Positions 1 through 7,390 are shown, counted from the stretch's first letter. The stretch: 38,660 nt of DNA from Synechococcus sp. 8F6 (GCF_002252665.1 NZ_NQKZ01000018.1:1-38660); one strand, 5' to 3'. The notes: generated by a model from the sequence alone, not told the origin. Numbers and translations are program-made.

Positions 1-220
1 GTGCCAATGAGGCGGCTTCCAGGAAGCCCCAACGGGGCAAAACGCCTGAAATCTGGCGTTCTGAACCGCTGAATCAGCGAAATCCAGCCCGAACAGCGAG
101 TAATCAGATCGCGAGAGGGAGGAACGCGGCGTTTCTGACGGTTTTTCCGCAAACTCCTAGCCAGCGACGGGCCCCTTCCAAGCCGATTCCCTCAAAAAGG
201 TGACCCAGCTGCACGCCCGC

Positions 221-295
221 TTAACAGATGCGCGGCAGCAGCTCGCCGCTGAGGGGCACCAGCAACCGTTCGGTGCCAAGGGCAGTCCTGAGCCC
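221..295 (-). pseudogene. hypE: 3' remnant of hypE (hydrogenase maturation)
   Basis: On the minus strand, the frame ending in TAA at 221-223 reads TALGTERLLVPLSGELLPRI followed by Cys and stop. HypE proteins, which make the thiocyanate group that becomes the CN ligand of NiFe hydrogenases, end in a conserved -(L/P)PRIC tail whose last Cys carries the carbamoyl/cyano group. The residues before it (TA-x-G-x-x-R ... GE-x-LPRIC) fit the HypE end as I know it. No start codon or upstream HypE domain is visible; within about 90 bp the sequence runs into truncated hoxF in another frame. I read it as the distal end of a deletion. The 190 bp between it and the window edge show no gene. The identification rests on about 20 residues. 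Confidence 0.6.
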
Positions 296-379
296 GCCAG
301 CCGGCGACTGCGGGCATCGTCGATGGCGCGGGTGAGGTTGGCCATGGCTGGACGTTACGCAGGATCCATGCAGCAGAGG

Positions 380-1421
380 CGGCGGGCACCCCACCGCCCA
401 TGGTTTCCACGATGGTGCGCAGGCTGGTGCCCATCTCCACCTCGATCAGGCCCGTGTGGGTGATGGCGCCGGAGAGGGCGAACACCTTGGTGCCCTTGCT
501 GCTGGCGGTGCCCATGGCCTCATACCAGTCGCCCCCCTGCCGCAGGATCGCCGGCACAGCAGCGAAGGTTTCCACGTTGTTGATCAGGGTGGGCAGGCCC
601 CACAAGCCCGACACCGCCGGATAAGGCGGCCGCGGCCGCGGCGTGCCCCGCCCCCCCTCGATCGAATGCAGCAGGGCCGTTTCCTCGCCGCACACGTAGG
701 CGCCCGCACCAATGCGCAGCTGGATCGGCAGACCAGCCAGCAGGCCCCGATCGGTGGCCGCAGCAATCGCCCGGTGCAAGCGCTCGATCGCCAGCGGGTA
801 TTCCGCCCGCACGTAGATGAAGGCCTCGGCCGCGCTCACGGCCTGGGCGGCAATCGCCATGCCCTCCAGCAGCCGGTGGGGATCTCCTTCCATCACGCTG
901 CGGTCCATGAAGGCGCCCGGGTCGCCCTCATCGGCGTTGCACACCACCACCTTGTGGGCGCCGCTTGCGGCCGCCACCTGTTGCCACTTGCGGCCGGTGG
1001 GGTAGCCCGCACCGCCCCGGCCCCGCAGACCGCTCCGCACCACCTCCTCGATCACCGCCTGGGGCGGCAGCTGCCGGCAGCGCTCCAGGGTGGCGTAGGC
1101 CCCCTGGGCCAGGGCGTCGTCGAGGCAATCGGGATCCACCAGGCCGCAGCGCTCCAGCACCACCGGCCGCTGCAGGGCAAAGAACGGATGGGCCGGATCG
1201 AGGCGACGCTCTCCGGCCACCCCGCCCACCAACTCCGTGTGACCATCGGCGTGGTCGGCGGCCGCCAAGGGCCCCTGGCCGCAGAGCCGCAGACAGCCCA
1301 CCGGCTTGACCCGATCGGCACCCACCTCGGCCTCCAGCCGCTGCCGCAGGGCCGCCGACCCCGCCGCCCGGCAGGCGGTGGCATCGCAGCAGCGCCAGCG
1401 CAGAGGGGCCGTTACAGCCAT
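380..1421 (-). pseudogene. hoxF: Truncated hoxF, diaphorase subunit of bidirectional NiFe hydrogenase
   Basis: HoxF carries the FMN, NAD(H) and Fe-S sites of the NAD(P)-linked diaphorase of the Hox hydrogenase. The ATG at 1421 lies inside the end of hoxE (10-base overlap). The protein opens with a thioredoxin-like 2Fe-2S domain (Cys pairs in CDATAC and CLRLC), followed by the NuoF-like domain with the glycine-rich nucleotide loop RGRGGAGYPTGRKW, then CNADEGDPGAFMDR and GAGAYVCGEETAL. Recognisable HoxF stops at ...TIVETMGGGVP near 380. A normal HoxF continues for roughly 180 residues with the SxxxCGxCxPCR 4Fe-4S motif, which is absent. The frame then runs through unrelated sequence to a stop at 192. 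hoxU, hoxY and hoxH are not present between here and the window edge. A product could not form a complete diaphorase. Confidence 0.9.
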
Positions 1422-1810
1422 GGCAGCGCACCGGGATCGCCAGTGGCCACAGCCCCATCGCACACCAGCACCGGAGCCTGGCCGCAGGCCCCCACACAAC
1501 TGGCCGTCTCAAACCCCACCCCCCGCTGCTGCAGGGCCGCCTCCAGCCGCTCGGCACCCCGCACAAAGCAGGCGGTGCCGCGGCACACCACGCAGCGGTG
1601 CAGCGGCGGCGGATCGAGGCGAAACAGGTGATAAAAACTGGCGACGCCCATCACCTCGCTGAGGGGGCGCGCCATCGCCACCGCCAGGCGCTGCAGCTCC
1701 TTCTGCGGCAGGTAGCCATGGGCCTGCTGCACGGCGTGGAGACGCTCGATCAGTGAATCCCCCAGGCCATGGGAGCGGGAGAGCTCAGGTCTCGTTGCCA
1801 CCGAAACCAT
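1412..1810 (-). CDS. hoxE: HoxE, 2Fe-2S subunit of bidirectional hydrogenase diaphorase
   Basis: NuoE-like 2Fe-2S protein that passes electrons between the diaphorase and the photosynthetic/respiratory chain in cyanobacterial HoxEFUYH. Helical N-terminus (DSLIERLHAVQQAHGYLPQ...VMGVASFYHLF) is the classical NuoE signature. The four cluster ligands are present as C-x4-C in CRGTACF and C-x3-C in CVGAC. The chosen ATG (1810) gives 132 codons and follows a purine-rich stretch; an upstream ATG at 1873 would add 21 residues that overlap the neighbouring gene further. The 5' end overlaps the preceding small secreted-protein gene by 26 bases and the 3' end overlaps hoxF by 10, implying one transcript. 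The gene looks intact although its partner hoxF is broken, so it is probably a non-functional leftover or a recent loss. Confidence 0.9.
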   Translation of the reverse strand: MVSVATRPELSRSHGLGDSLIERLHAVQQAHGYLPQKELQRLAVAMARPLSEVMGVASFYHLFRLDPPPLHRCVVCRGTACFVRGAERLEAALQQRGVGFETASCVGACGQAPVLVCDGAVATGDPGALPWL

Positions 1811-2087
1811 CCTCAAACCCCTGGTCGGGATCGAACTCATTCCAGCCGGGGCTGGCGTCGTCGAAGAGCCCATACCGGGCCGACTCGTCGTCCATCAAGG
1901 TGTTGCCGGTGGCACGCGTGTCGCAGCTGATGCCGCCATCAGCGGTGGGCTGGCAGTTGTCAAACTCCACGCCGGCACGCGCCGGAGCCAAGGGAAGCAG
2001 GACCGCAGCGAGGCCGAGTGCCGCAGCGGGAACCAGTGCCGCAGCTGGAACCAAGGCCGCCCGGGCAAAAGAAAGGATCATCGGCAT
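1785..2087 (-). CDS. Small exported hypothetical protein
   Basis: About 100 residues starting MPMILSFARAALVPAA. Residues 1-37 form a long Ala/Leu/Val signal peptide ending APARA, the rest is acidic and polar (GVEFDNCQPTADGGISCDTR, ending GFGGNET) with two Cys that could form a disulfide. A tandem ALVPAAALVPAAAL stretch lies in the signal region. I know similar short acidic exported proteins from picocyanobacteria but no function. A TTG or ATG further upstream would add residues without signal-peptide character, so this start was preferred. Its 3' end overlaps the start of hoxE by 26 bases; whether it is functionally tied to the hydrogenase is unknown. Confidence 0.7.
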   Translation of the reverse strand: MPMILSFARAALVPAAALVPAAALGLAAVLLPLAPARAGVEFDNCQPTADGGISCDTRATGNTLMDDESARYGLFDDASPGWNEFDPDQGFEDGFGGNET

Positions 2088-2161
2088 GTCATCAGCATGG
2101 CCCGATCGCACGGATCGGGCACGGTCTGCTGGGATGATGGCCACGGTTTTGCGTCTGAGCG

Positions 2162-2275
2162 ATGTACACCGACTGGACTGCCGTGATTCTGCTGCTGCTG
2201 ACGGCGGCACCACTGGCCGTTGTGGTGGCCACCGCAGCCTTTTTCATCTGGCGGCAGAAGAAGCAGAGACGCTGA
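2162..2275 (+). CDS. 37-residue single-span membrane protein
   Basis: ATG at 2162 opens a frame with a short polar N-terminus (MYTDWT), a hydrophobic run of about 22 residues (AVILLLLTAAPLAVVVATAA), then FFIWRQKKQRR and TGA. The positive-inside rule places the basic tail in the cytoplasm. Size and architecture match the many tiny subunits of photosynthetic or NDH-1 complexes, but I cannot assign it to a named one. The last 32 bases overlap the 3' end of the convergent zinc-finger gene. It diverges from the exported-protein gene at 2087. No strong Shine-Dalgarno sequence is seen upstream. Confidence 0.5.
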   Translation: MYTDWTAVILLLLTAAPLAVVVATAAFFIWRQKKQRR

Positions 2276-2453
2276 TCACCACGGCTGGCTGGCCACGTAG
2301 CTCAGCGGGCATCACCCGACCCTGGCCGAGGCAATCGAGGCAAGTGCGGTAGCGCTGATCGGCCAGGCGCAGCATGCCACTGCCGCCGCACTGCGGGCAG
2401 CGGCATGCTCGCAATTGGTTGGTTCGCTGCAGGAGCGCATAGGAAAGGGTCAT
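2244..2453 (-). CDS. Small DnaJ-type zinc-finger protein
   Basis: Sixty-nine residues with CPQCGGSG and CLDCLGQG, that is two CxxCxGxG motifs of the type found in the cysteine-rich zinc domain of DnaJ and in BSD2-like chaperones. The four Cys would bind one zinc ion. No J domain is present. The N-terminus MTLSYALLQRTNQLRACR starts at an ATG and the C-terminus after the second motif is short and weakly conserved looking. Such mini zinc-finger proteins are widespread in cyanobacteria and plastids and are assumed to help protein folding or complex assembly; the role here is inference. The gene is convergent with the small membrane-protein gene at 2162. Confidence 0.7.
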   Translation of the reverse strand: MTLSYALLQRTNQLRACRCPQCGGSGMLRLADQRYRTCLDCLGQGRVMPAELRGQPAVVISVSASSAAR

Positions 2454-2530
2454 CGGGGGTCCCCATCCGGGGACTTGGGCGTTAGTCGCCAGTGTGGTCC
2501 GCTTTTCCCGCCCTGATCCCGAAAGCTTCC

Positions 2531-3511
2531 TTAAGGCTGAAGCGCCCGCAGGGCCCGATCCAGCCGCCCTGGGCTCAGCTCCTGAAGCAACTCGGCGGCA
2601 CTCAGCCGGCTGCCCGGCGGCACCAGAGCAGCACTGGCAGCCAGCTCCCCCAGCACCGCCGCCGCATCCAGGCCGCGCTGCCGGTAACCGTCGAGGCCCT
2701 CGGCCCCCTCCCGCTTGCTGAGCCGCCGGCCCTCAGCGTCGCGCCAGAGCGGCACATGGCCGTAGCTCGGCGGGGCCGCACCCAGGGCCGCCATCACCGC
2801 CACCTGGGCGCCGGTGGCGCTCCACAGATCATCGCCGCGCACCACGTCACTGATGCCGAGACTGAGTTCGTCCACCGCCGTGGCCAGGTGATAGGCGAGG
2901 AAGCCATCGGCCCGGCGCAGCACCACATCGCCGATGGCAGCCTCAACATCGAGGGCTCCGGGGGGGGCGTAGGCCTCGGGCCAGCGCAGCGCCCCGGCCG
3001 CCAGCCGCAACCGCCAGCTGGGCAGCCTCCCCTGCTCAGATCCCCAGCCACCGCCTCGATCGCGGCAGAAGCCCGGATACACCGCCAGGGCGCCATGGGG
3101 GGCCGAGACATCCGCCAGCAAACGGCGACTGCAGCGGCAGGGATAGAGCAGGCCCTGGCGCCGCAGGGCCGACAGGGCCGTGCCATACAAACCGCGCCGC
3201 TCGCTCTGACGCAGCACCGGACCGTCCCACGTCAGGCCCAGCCAGCGCAGATCCGCCAGGATTGCGGCCTCGGCGCCGGAGCGGTTGCGCGGCGTGTCGA
3301 GATCATCGATGCGCAGCAGCCACTGCCCGCCCCGCAGCCGGGCGTGCAGCCAGCTGAGCAGGGCTGTGCGCAGATTGCCGCGGTGCAGGGCGCCGGTGGG
3401 GGAGGGGGCGAAACGGCCCCGATAGCCCAGCTCCCGCCGGCGCACACCGGCCTCCAGCAGGGCTTGGAGATGGCAGGGAAGGGCCGAGGCCGTCAGGGGT
3501 GAAGAAGCCAC
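2531..3511 (-). CDS. gluQ: Glutamyl-Q tRNA(Asp) synthetase
   Basis: GluQRS is a paralogue of the glutamyl-tRNA synthetase catalytic half that attaches glutamate to the queuosine base at the wobble position of tRNA(Asp). The protein (326 residues) lacks the anticodon-binding domain, as expected. It shows GRFAPSPTGALHRGN (class I HIGH-type motif), LLRIDDLDTPR, a Cys cluster YPCRCSRR...YPGFCR typical of the GluQRS zinc site, the ELSLGISDVVRGDDL block and RLSKREG (KMSKS-type). The ATG at 3511 leaves about 30 residues before the catalytic core; there may be a shorter true start. It follows the HU gene on the same strand but a good terminator separates them. Confidence 0.93.
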   Translation of the reverse strand: MASSPLTASALPCHLQALLEAGVRRRELGYRGRFAPSPTGALHRGNLRTALLSWLHARLRGGQWLLRIDDLDTPRNRSGAEAAILADLRWLGLTWDGPVLRQSERRGLYGTALSALRRQGLLYPCRCSRRLLADVSAPHGALAVYPGFCRDRGGGWGSEQGRLPSWRLRLAAGALRWPEAYAPPGALDVEAAIGDVVLRRADGFLAYHLATAVDELSLGISDVVRGDDLWSATGAQVAVMAALGAAPPSYGHVPLWRDAEGRRLSKREGAEGLDGYRQRGLDAAAVLGELAASAALVPPGSRLSAAELLQELSPGRLDRALRALQP

Positions 3512-3543
3512 TGTCTCTATCTACATGCGGTCCCATCCGGCCA

Positions 3544-3571
3544 CAAAAAAAGCGGCCCCTCAGGACCGCTT
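3544..3571 (-). terminator. Intrinsic terminator of the HU gene
   Basis: Read on the minus strand, AAGCGGTCCTGAGGGGCCGC forms a six-base-pair AAGCGG/CCGCTT outer stem with additional inner pairing, followed directly by a run of seven T. It lies about 40 bases after the HU stop codon. Confidence 0.8.
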
Positions 3572-3612
3572 CAACCAGACAATCTGGGGTGGATGGCAGG
3601 GCGGGGCCCCGA

Positions 3613-3888
3613 TCAGCCCTGAACCCGATCCTTGAACATCTTGCCGGCGGTGAAGGCAGGCACACGCTTGGCAGGGATCTTGATCTTCTGGCCGGTCTTG
3701 GGGTTCAGACCCTGACGGGCCGAGCGCTCGCGGGGCTCAAAGGAACCAAAGCCCAGGATCGACACCTTCTTGCCTTCCACCACCGAATCAATGATGGTTT
3801 CGATGGCGGCATCGACGACCTGGGAGACGTCGGTTTTGGTGAGCTCGGTGCGGGCAGCAACGAGGTTGACGAGATCTGCTTTGTTCAT
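3613..3888 (-). CDS. hup: HU-family DNA-binding protein
   Basis: Ninety-one residues starting MNKADLVNLVAARTELTKTD. The body is the standard HU/IHF fold: helical dimerisation half, then VSILGFGSFEPRERSARQG, the beta-arm with GLNPKTGQKIKIPAKRVPAF (the PxTG and Pro at the arm tip), and FTAGKMFKDRV at the C-terminus. It compacts and bends DNA as a dimer. The start was set at the ATG at 3888, which gives the usual family length; the longer upstream frame has no family match. It stands alone with its own promoter region (about 220 bases upstream) and terminator. Confidence 0.97.
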   Translation of the reverse strand: MNKADLVNLVAARTELTKTDVSQVVDAAIETIIDSVVEGKKVSILGFGSFEPRERSARQGLNPKTGQKIKIPAKRVPAFTAGKMFKDRVQG

Positions 3889-3990
3889 AGGACGAGGAAG
3901 CCTCGGGGGTGACGGTCGGGTTGCGACGGTGGGGTCGCGATGAAAGTGGCGAGTCGGAAAACCACGACCGGCCCTGAGTAGAGCGCGCCA

Positions 3991-4019
3991 ATGGTATGGG
4001 GCTCTGGACGGCGCTGCAA
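3991..4019 (-). promoter_or_regulatory. Putative sigma70-type promoter of HU
   Basis: On the minus strand TTGCAG (4014-4019) and TACCAT (3991-3996) are spaced by 17 bases, about 100 bases upstream of the HU start. The match to TTGACA/TATAAT is only partial (three and four of six), so this is a weak guess. Confidence 0.25.
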
Positions 4020-4092
4020 CACAGAAGTCCACCGCCGCAACGGTTTTCGTGACAATTCCCCCACACAAGGCGCAAAAATTGCCGGATCGCTA

Positions 4093-4114
4093 CAAAAAAA
4101 GCGCCTTGACGCTT
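4093..4114 (-). terminator. Terminator after the MBL-fold gene
   Basis: On the minus strand AAGCG TCAAGG CGCTT followed by seven T, starting at the stop codon of the upstream gene. The stem is only five base pairs but the T tract is good. It separates that gene from HU. Confidence 0.6.
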
Positions 4115-4929
4115 CAGCGATCGAGCTGGGCCAGCAGCGCCGCACCGCCACGCACGAGCTTGTCGCCGCGCAGGGCGCCGAGCCCGGCACCGCTGGCGAT
4201 CCAGTCGGGAGACCCGGCCGGCAACCAGGCCCGCAGGCGCGCCACGCTGGTGAGCTGGCGCGGCCAATGGAAGGTGCGGGCCGTGCGCAGCGGCGCCAAT
4301 GCCCCAGGGCCTGTAGGCACCAGCAACCGCCCAGAGAACAGGCCATCGAGCTCCCCCGCTCGCACATGCAGCACGCAGGCACCTGGCGTGGGCCCCGGCG
4401 TCCAGAGCAGCCGCACCCCCGGCGCCAGGAGATGCTCATGGCCAAAGCTGGTGCACCCCTGCACCCCCGGCAGCAGGTAGGCCTCCTGCTCCTGCACCAG
4501 CACCGACCAGCCCAGGGCCTCCTGCAGGCGACGGCAGCGGCCATGGCCCTCGCGGCTGGTGAGCACAAGCGTGCCGGGGCCCACCTGCGCCGTGCGCTGC
4601 CGCAGCATCGCCAGGTTGGCCTCGGTGAACCCTGGCGCATCCACCAGCAGATCGCCGATGCCGCCATAGGCCCCAGCCTCCAGCAACCAGCTGCTGCCTC
4701 CCTGGCTGTCGCGACTGGGGGCAAACAACCACAGGCCCGGGCGCACCAGCTGGGGCGGCCGGCCGGATTCGGGGGGCTGGGACAGCAGGGTCAACGGGGG
4801 CGGGGGCGAGGGATCGGGAAACGGAGACAGACACCAGGCCTGTCCGGAGGACCTGCTTAACGTTGTGGCAACCAGGCCTGGCGCCTTGACGGTCCAATTC
4901 AACAGTCCTGACCTCGCCCAGGCCCCCAA
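4114..4929 (-). CDS. Degenerate metallo-beta-lactamase-fold protein
   Basis: About 230 confident residues from RPGLWLFAPSRDSQGGSSWLL to the end. The layout follows MBL hydrolases: beta-strand core, GGIGDLLVDAPGFTEANL, a VLTSREGHGRCRRLQ segment where the HxHxDH metal motif should be, EAYLLPGVQG, and WTPGPTPGACVLHV resembling the TPGHTPG loop. The histidines expected in HxHxDH are replaced (SREGHGR keeps one His), and the TPGHTPG loop has lost its His, so zinc-dependent hydrolysis is doubtful. This may be a structural or regulatory relative kept in picocyanobacteria. The ATG at 4929 would overlap the divergent glgX start by about 65 bases; the N-terminal 50-60 residues are Pro-rich and the real start may lie downstream. 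Confidence 0.7.
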   Translation of the reverse strand: MGAWARSGLLNWTVKAPGLVATTLSRSSGQAWCLSPFPDPSPPPPLTLLSQPPESGRPPQLVRPGLWLFAPSRDSQGGSSWLLEAGAYGGIGDLLVDAPGFTEANLAMLRQRTAQVGPGTLVLTSREGHGRCRRLQEALGWSVLVQEQEAYLLPGVQGCTSFGHEHLLAPGVRLLWTPGPTPGACVLHVRAGELDGLFSGRLLVPTGPGALAPLRTARTFHWPRQLTSVARLRAWLPAGSPDWIASGAGLGALRGDKLVRGGAALLAQLDR

Positions 4930-7009
4930 TCACCACCTGGGGATCCACATCGGCCATCCCTGGCCGCTGGGCGCAAGCCTGACGGCGCGGGGCGTGAATT
5001 TCTCAGTCGTCGCCCCACTGGCGACCCGCATCGAACTGCTGCTGTTTGCTAGCGGAGAAGCGAGCGAACCCCACCGAGCGGTGGAGCTCGACCAGCGGCA
5101 CCGCTCCGCCGACCACTGGCACGTGGAGGTGGAGGGCCTGGGGCTGGGCTGCTGTTACGGCTACCGGGTGTTTGGACCGCTGCAGCCGGGCGGCCATGGC
5201 TTCAACCCATCGAAGGTGCTGCTCGACCCCTGCGCCCGGGCCATCGCCGGTTGGACGACCTACCAGCGGGGCAGCGCCGTGGGGGCCGCGCCCAACACCG
5301 GCCACTGTCTCAAGGGGGTGGTGACCGAGCGGGACCGGTTTGACTTCCACCACGCGCCGCGGCCGCGCCACAGCTGGCAGAAGAGCGTGATTTACGAGCT
5401 GCACGTGGGCGGCTTCACCCAGGGTCCAGGCTGCCCGGTGCCGGCGGAGCAGCAGGGCAGCCTGCTGGGCCTGATCCCCACCCTGCCCTACCTGCGCGAG
5501 CTGGGCATCACCACCATCGAGCTGCTGCCGGTGATGGCCTTCGACCCCCACGATGCCCCGGCCGGCCGCAACAACTATTGGGGCTATAGCCCCTTGAGCT
5601 GGATGGCCCCCCATCCCGACTACCTGGTCGGGAACGACCCCCTGGCCGGCCGCGACCAGGTGCGCCAACTGGTGACGGCCTGCCACCGCGCCGGCATCGA
5701 AGTGCTGCTCGATGTGGTCTACAACCACACCACCGAAGGCAACCAGGACGGCCCCACCCTCAGCTGGCGGGGCTTCTGCGACCGCCTCTACTACCAGCAG
5801 AGCGCCAAGGGCGACTACCAGGACGTGAGCGGCTGCGGCAACACGATTGCCGCCAACCGGCCCCTGGTGCGCCGGTTGATCCTGGAATCCCTGCGCTGCT
5901 GGGCCACCGAACTGGGGGTGGATGGCTTCCGTTTCGACCTCGGCATTGCCCTCAGCCGCGGCGACAACCTGGCCCCCCTGGAGTCGCCGCCCCTGTTTGA
6001 AGACATGGAGGCCGATCCCGACCTCAGCGACCTCAAGCTGATCAGCGAACCCTGGGATTGCGGTGGCCTCTACCGCCTGGCCGATTTCCCCGCCCGCCGG
6101 GTGGCCACCTGGAACGGCCGTTTCCGCGACGACCTGCGCCGCTTCTGGAAGGGTGATGAAAAAACCTGCTGGACAATGGCGCAACGGCTCTCCGGCAGCC
6201 CGGATCTGTTCAACCTCACGCCGGTGCACCCCGGTCAGTGCATCACCTTCCTGACTGCCCACGACGGCTTCACCCTGGCCGATCTGGTGAGTTTCAACGG
6301 CAAACACAACCTGGCCAACGGCGAAGACAACCGCGACGGCGACAACCACAACAACAGCTGGAATCACGGCGTTGAAGGTCCCAGCAGCGACCACGCCATC
6401 ACCGCCCTACGGGAACGCCAGCTGCGCAACCTGCTCACCAGCATGCTGCTGGCCCCCGGGGTGCCGATGCTGCTGATGGGGGATGAGGTGCGCCGCAGCC
6501 AGGGGGGCAACAACAACACCTGGTGCCAGAACAACCCCCTCGGCTGGATGCACTGGCAGCCCGACGACGGCGACCTGGCCCTGCGGGTGTTTCTGCAACG
6601 CCTGCTGCGGCTGCGGGCCCACCTGGCGGGATTGTTCAACCCCGAAATCCCCCTCGACGACAAACCCCAGCGGCGCAGCGGCGATCGCGGCCATCTCTGG
6701 CGCCAGTGGCACGGGATCGAACGCGACAAACCCGACTGGGCGAGTTGGTCGCACACGCTGGCCTGGAGCCTGAACGACAGCCAACAGGGCCCACTGGTGT
6801 GGTGCGGCATGAACGCCTACAGCAAGGCCATGCATTTCGAATTGCCCAGTTGCCGTGAGGGCTGGCTGCGGGTGATCGACACAGCCCTACCGCCCGGCGA
6901 CGACCTGCCGGCCATCGCGGAACCCTGGCAACCGAGCGGAGCCCCCCTGCAAAGCCGCAGCCTTGTCGTGCTGGTGGCCGCACCGCTGATCCACGGCACA
7001 ACCCTCTAA
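4865..7009 (+). CDS. glgX: GlgX, isoamylase-type glycogen debranching enzyme
   Basis: A 714-residue GH13 enzyme that hydrolyses alpha-1,6 branches of glycogen, releasing short maltooligosaccharides. An N-terminal CBM48-like domain (WPLGASLTARGVNFSVVAP...) precedes the (beta/alpha)8 barrel. The four GH13 regions are visible: VLLDVVYNHT, DGFRFDLG with nucleophile Asp about residue 358, ISEPWD with acid/base Glu about 395, and LTAHDGF with the third Asp about 467. Length is normal for GlgX. The start is a GTG at 4865; a TTG eight codons in is another option. The gene is divergent from, and at its 5' end overlaps, the MBL-like gene. It probably serves night-time glycogen use. Confidence 0.95.
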   Translation: MATRPGALTVQFNSPDLAQAPNHHLGIHIGHPWPLGASLTARGVNFSVVAPLATRIELLLFASGEASEPHRAVELDQRHRSADHWHVEVEGLGLGCCYGYRVFGPLQPGGHGFNPSKVLLDPCARAIAGWTTYQRGSAVGAAPNTGHCLKGVVTERDRFDFHHAPRPRHSWQKSVIYELHVGGFTQGPGCPVPAEQQGSLLGLIPTLPYLRELGITTIELLPVMAFDPHDAPAGRNNYWGYSPLSWMAPHPDYLVGNDPLAGRDQVRQLVTACHRAGIEVLLDVVYNHTTEGNQDGPTLSWRGFCDRLYYQQSAKGDYQDVSGCGNTIAANRPLVRRLILESLRCWATELGVDGFRFDLGIALSRGDNLAPLESPPLFEDMEADPDLSDLKLISEPWDCGGLYRLADFPARRVATWNGRFRDDLRRFWKGDEKTCWTMAQRLSGSPDLFNLTPVHPGQCITFLTAHDGFTLADLVSFNGKHNLANGEDNRDGDNHNNSWNHGVEGPSSDHAITALRERQLRNLLTSMLLAPGVPMLLMGDEVRRSQGGNNNTWCQNNPLGWMHWQPDDGDLALRVFLQRLLRLRAHLAGLFNPEIPLDDKPQRRSGDRGHLWRQWHGIERDKPDWASWSHTLAWSLNDSQQGPLVWCGMNAYSKAMHFELPSCREGWLRVIDTALPPGDDLPAIAEPWQPSGAPLQSRSLVVLVAAPLIHGTTL

Positions 7010-7090
7010 TGCTGGCTAGCAGGGCTTAAACCAGGAGTGGGTGTGATGCGGCCGTGAAGCGGTATCCGCGTCAGGTGGTGAGAGCGGCGA

Positions 7091-7207
7091 TCATCGGGTC
7101 CTCTGTCCCAGATCGGTGGGACGGCTAAGGACGTAAACCGTCATGCCGGTGAGCACCGCCACCAGGGCGATGAGGGAAGCGATTGCTGCGGTGTAGTCGG
7201 TGCTCAT
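7091..7207 (-). CDS. 38-residue membrane protein downstream of hli
   Basis: ATG at 7207, only five bases after the stop of the Hli gene, opens MSTDYTAAIASLIALVAVLT, continuing GMTVYVLSRPTDLGQRTR and TGA. It has one membrane span (about residues 6-27) and a polar, basic C-terminus. Tight spacing indicates co-transcription with hli. Its size resembles low-molecular-weight photosystem subunits, but I do not recognise a match to PsbN, PsbX or other named ones. The position behind an Hli protein suggests a role in photosystem stress or assembly; that is inference only. Confidence 0.65.
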   Translation of the reverse strand: MSTDYTAAIASLIALVAVLTGMTVYVLSRPTDLGQRTR

Positions 7208-7212
7208 GGTGA

Positions 7213-7356
7213 TCAACCCAGACCGAGTTGGGAGAGGATGCTTTGGCCAGTGAGCAGCTCGGTGCCGAGGCCGATCACGAAGCCGAGCATGGCCATGCGG
7301 CCATTCCAGGTTTCGGCGAAAGCAACAAAACCGAAGCGGGAGGACGAGTCAGCCAT
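7213..7356 (-). CDS. hli: High-light-inducible protein (Hli/Scp)
   Basis: Forty-seven residues: MADSSSRFGFVAFAETWNGR followed by MAMLGFVIGLGTELLTGQSI and a short tail. The single helix carries the chlorophyll-binding signature of LHC-like proteins, AExxNGRxAMxGF (here AETWNGRMAMLGF), with the conserved Glu and Asn/Arg. Hlips dimerise in the thylakoid membrane, bind chlorophyll and carotenoid, and quench energy during photosystem II assembly and high light. The next gene on the transcript is the 38-residue membrane protein. A GTTAC-N7-GTAAC element sits just upstream of the start. Confidence 0.9.
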   Translation of the reverse strand: MADSSSRFGFVAFAETWNGRMAMLGFVIGLGTELLTGQSILSQLGLG

Positions 7357-7368
7357 GGGGCGTTTCAG

Positions 7369-7390
7369 ATTGTTACGCGAATTGTAACGG
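7369..7390 (-). promoter_or_regulatory. Repeat element upstream of hli
   Basis: GTTAC (7372-7376) and GTAAC (7384-7388) form a palindrome with seven bases between. Read on the plus strand the same stretch is a near-direct repeat, ATTGTTACG and ATTGTAACG, 12 bases apart. It resembles the TTACA-type HLR1 box bound by RpaB at high-light genes, but HLR1 copies are 10 bases apart. The element starts about 13 bases before the hli ATG, close enough to block ribosome loading or RNA polymerase. Confidence 0.35.

Noticed and set aside
456-1631. Long open frame on the plus strand opposite hoxF/hoxE
   Set aside because: It is antisense to conserved hydrogenase proteins, rich in His/Arg/Gln/Pro as expected for shadow frames in high-GC DNA, and has no domain.
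5003-6394. 463-residue minus-strand frame opposite glgX
   Set aside because: Val/Ala/Gln/Gly-rich shadow of a well conserved GH13 gene; no start signal or family.
7369-7390. NtcA site or canonical HLR1 box
   Set aside because: Not GTA-N8-TAC, and the repeat spacing is 12 rather than the 10 bases of HLR1, so only a generic repeat element is reported.
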